DNA of 8,074 bases from Candidatus Bathyarchaeota archaeon JdFR-04 (GTDB taxonomy: Archaea; Thermoproteota; Bathyarchaeia; Bathyarchaeales; UBA233): positions 3,630-11,703 of the forward strand of contig MTLR01000120.1 in assembly GCA_002010925.1 (NCBI GenBank), in the 5' to 3' direction. The notes under the pieces were generated by a model. That model was not told the origin of the DNA, did not search any database, and saw only the letters and a list, made by a program, of their open reading frames with translations. The translations under genes were made by a program, and so were the position numbers. Below are positions 6,037 through 8,074 of this stretch, piece after piece; position 1 is the first letter of the stretch, and every line of letters begins with the position of its first letter.

Positions 6037-8074
6037 TTACTCTTTCCTCCTCCTTATCAATCTCGGAAGTAAAGTTGGATCTGGAATCCGTGTTTCCTTC
6101 CATCCCCGTTCTTCCAAGATTTTGATTATTTCGTCTTTCATAGTAATTGGAATGTCCGCTTTGGTTCGTACGAACAAGTGAACGTCATTAGGTAGAGTTC
6201 CATACATGCGCTTGTGTAAATCTATGTAATGTGTTAGCTTTATGGCTCTGCCCTTGGTGGTGTCGTTAGGTCTCATGCAAAGCTTGGCAATCATAACCAT
6301 AGCTTCTTCCTTTGTTTCAGCTGCATAGAACAAGTGCTCTGGAGTTGGGCCCACATACACTCGCTCGCCTGTTCTAGCGTCGTAAACATACCAGTCTTCC
6401 TTACGGTCTTTTCTTCCCATTAACATTCGCCTATATTTGGCGCCATGCGGTCCAACTATTACTGGTACGCCTAAACGCCAGAAACCGCTGGCTATGGAAG
6501 CCGCTTTTTGAGACATCGCGCCCCAAGCAAGCCCCACAGCCCCCACACGGTTGAGTATGTAATCTGCTATTTCCTCATAATTAGCTCGTAGGGTTCGTTT
6601 AGCAAAAATGCTCGCAATTTTTATGGCTGCTCCCGCTATATGTGAGTTGCTTACGCATGAGCCAACGTTAAGGATACATCCTGCTTCGAAGCTACCTGTG
6701 AATGTTTCGTAGGGGCTCTTTCCTTCACCGTTTTTATACATGCCCGTGGACATTGCGGCACATCCAGAAGTTACCACTATAAACCGCCGGTTCGCGAACT
6801 CTGTGCATATTTCAGCAACCTCTTTTCCACCTTTTGCGTAGTTTGCACATCCTACTACGGCAAGGACTCCAGGAATTTCCCCTAGCACTATGGGGCTTCC
6901 AACATTTCGAATTTCAGTGTCTTGAATGGCGCCCCTTCCTGAGCGAACCTTAAATACTTCCGATTTGAGGTGTTTTTCCCCTCCCCTAACTATGTAGCTA
7001 TGGATTGGAAGGCCTATCGGGCACACATGTTCGCATCGGGTGCATCCTATGCAGAACTCGTAAAGATCTGCGAGTAAGGAGAGGTCGCCGTTGGCAGCGG
7101 CTTCCATGGCTTCGGGAATGTCCAAATCTTGGGGGCAGGCACGTCGGCAATTATCACATTTTCTACAGGTTTTTGCTCCGGCTACAACGTCGGACGTGTC
7201 TGGTAAGGTTTTGAACTTTTTTCTTAAAGGTGCGATTTTAACAACTGTCTTTATAGCCACTTCTCCTACTAGCTCAGGATCTAGAATGAGCACCCCGGGA
7301 ACCTTTCCAGCTATCAAGTCTTCTACTATGGCGTCTGGGGGGTCACCAGTGCGGTCAGGTAATCCCATGCAATTTTTGTCGCTTGTAACTATTACAGGGG
7401 CTTTTATTCGTTGTGCCTCGTTTAAGGCATCGGTTCGAATGCACTGTTCATCTAACACGATTAAGTCAGGCACGCCACTTCTTATAAATCGAATTTGCCA
7501 CGATATTGGTCCAACTATCTTAGCCTTGGGATAATACCTTGTAGTGTCGTGGGCGGTGCAGCAAAGTCCACATACCTCAACTTGCCCCTCTAGACCGTTC
7601 GATTTTAAGTAATCTATGATCCCAACCGTGGGAACAACATTGTGCCCCACGCACATTATTACAGGCTTGTTTATGTCAATGACTCCAAAGCCCAGGTCTA
7701 CGAGCGGTGCTTCTGGGTCTGCCTTTGGAAAGCCATAAGCGGCAACTTGAGCAATATCCGCAATTTCCAGTCCGACATGGTCTATCATTCCGGCATGGAA
7801 GACCTTGGATTCAAAATCAAGATTGTTTCCTTCCTGTCCGGTATGAGTGGCTGACAGTAAATGTGTAATCTGAGTTTCTAAATAATCTAAAACCTCTTCT
7901 AGGTCGCCCAAGGTTTTCGGTCGAATCCCACAGACTAAACGGGTAATCGGCGCTTCAAGTTCAACGTTCATCCCACCAACATCAATGGGATGGCTACGTC
8001 CGAACTTTTCGATTAAATGCTCAATCAAATGTCGGGCGTGTGCAACATGAGTCGCGGCGCCAATGCAACACGCA
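6037..8074 (-). CDS. cdhA: ACDS alpha subunit, Ni-Fe carbon monoxide dehydrogenase (5' end beyond window)
   Basis: An open frame of 678 residues enters from the right edge (first whole codon at 8071-8073) and ends at TAA 6037-6039. Methanogen CdhA is about 780-800 residues, so roughly 100-130 are missing, including the D-cluster and B-cluster cysteines. A TTG at 8026-8028 is not the real start, because the family-conserved CCIGAATHVAHARHL segment lies upstream of it. The protein oxidises CO to CO2 or the reverse. All expected C-cluster ligands are visible (numbered from the first visible codon): His144 (CVGHN), Cys172 (CGLCCTAHD), Cys211 (DEQC), Cys409 (VVGCAN), Cys438 (SGCAA), Cys473 (GSCVSN). 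An inserted ferredoxin-like domain supplies two more [4Fe-4S] clusters (E and F) through Cys303, 306, 309, 313 and Cys341, 344, 347, 351; this domain marks archaeal ACDS-type CODH against bacterial CooS. It is the first visible gene of the operon, so the operon promoter should lie to the right. Confidence 0.97.
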   Translation of the reverse strand, partial: ACCIGAATHVAHARHLIEHLIEKFGRSHPIDVGGMNVELEAPITRLVCGIRPKTLGDLEEVLDYLETQITHLLSATHTGQEGNNLDFESKVFHAGMIDHVGLEIADIAQVAAYGFPKADPEAPLVDLGFGVIDINKPVIMCVGHNVVPTVGIIDYLKSNGLEGQVEVCGLCCTAHDTTRYYPKAKIVGPISWQIRFIRSGVPDLIVLDEQCIRTDALNEAQRIKAPVIVTSDKNCMGLPDRTGDPPDAIVEDLIAGKVPGVLILDPELVGEVAIKTVVKIAPLRKKFKTLPDTSDVVAGAKTCRKCDNCRRACPQDLDIPEAMEAAANGDLSLLADLYEFCIGCTRCEHVCPIGLPIHSYIVRGGEKHLKSEVFKVRSGRGAIQDTEIRNVGSPIVLGEIPGVLAVVGCANYAKGGKEVAEICTEFANRRFIVVTSGCAAMSTGMYKNGEGKSPYETFTGSFEAGCILNVGSCVSNSHIAGAAIKIASIFAKRTLRANYEEIADYILNRVGAVGLAWGAMSQKAASIASGFWRLGVPVIVGPHGAKYRRMLMGRKDRKEDWYVYDARTGERVYVGPTPEHLFYAAETKEEAMVMIAKLCMRPNDTTKGRAIKLTHYIDLHKRMYGTLPNDVHLFVRTKADIPITMKDEIIKILEERGWKETRIPDPTLLPRLIRRRKE
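6046..6053 (-). promoter_or_regulatory. doubled Shine-Dalgarno site of cdhB inside the cdhA 3' end
   Basis: Read on the minus strand this is GGAGGAGG within AAGGAGGAGGAAAGAG. It contains two overlapping GGAGG copies, 10 and 13 bases before the ATG of cdhB. It lies in the last codons of cdhA (the Arg-Arg-Arg-Lys-Glu tail) and supports efficient re-initiation just after the cdhA stop. Confidence 0.7.

Noticed and set aside
7091..7534. A 147-codon open frame on the plus strand inside cdhA.
   Set aside because: It is fully antisense to conserved cdhA sequence covering the C-cluster and ferredoxin-like domain, has a Ser/Thr-rich composition typical of reverse-frame artefacts, and shows no domain or ribosome binding site.
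1..8074. CRISPR arrays, tRNA or rRNA genes, insertion sequences, attachment sites and long repeats.
   Set aside because: None was seen. Coding sequence fills nearly the whole window, no gene-free stretch exceeds 100 bases, and no repeated spacer pattern, transposase or inverted-repeat pair stands out by eye.

Overview
This window carries most of an archaeal acetyl-CoA decarbonylase/synthase (ACDS) operon on the minus strand. It encodes the five-subunit nickel/iron-sulfur/corrinoid complex that makes or cleaves acetyl-CoA in the archaeal Wood-Ljungdahl pathway. The order in the direction of transcription (right to left) is cdhA, cdhB, cdhC, cdhD, cdhE. cdhA is cut by the right edge. Separate CdhB (epsilon), a short CdhC without the bacterial AcsB N-terminal domain, and a CdhA with an inserted ferredoxin-like domain are archaeal traits. 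An F420-0:glutamate ligase relative and GTG/TTG starts fit an anaerobic archaeon. The lineage cannot be fixed from the window; an uncultivated acetogenic or methanogenic archaeon (for example a Bathyarchaeia-type organism) is only an inference.

Layout. 1-852 (minus): a divergent CofE-like protein (F420_ligase family), running off the left edge. 853-949: a 97-base divergent intergenic region with AT-rich promoter-like boxes. 950-1420 (plus): a 156-residue protein with two [4Fe-4S] motifs, whose 3' end overlaps cdhE by 22 bases tail to tail. 1399-2823: cdhE. 2846-4063: cdhD. 4060-5469: cdhC. 5466-6035: cdhB. 6037-8074: cdhA, missing its N-terminus.

How it works together. CdhA with CdhB forms the CO dehydrogenase component that interconverts CO and CO2. 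CdhC carries the A-cluster, where CO, a methyl group and CoA are joined. CdhD and CdhE form the corrinoid iron-sulfur protein that carries the methyl group from tetrahydro(methano/sarcina)pterin. All Fe-S and nickel ligands expected in the visible parts of CdhA, CdhC and CdhE are present, so the complex looks functional. The genes are packed with a 1-base gap (cdhA/cdhB), two 4-base stop/start overlaps (cdhB/cdhC, cdhC/cdhD) and a 22-base gap (cdhD/cdhE), which implies one transcript with translational coupling. The nickel-insertion ATPase gene cooC, often found between cdhC and cdhD in methanogens, is absent here.

The core operon is a known system. The less-described parts are the two flanking genes: the two-cluster ferredoxin-like protein with charged extensions, and the diverged CofE paralogue.
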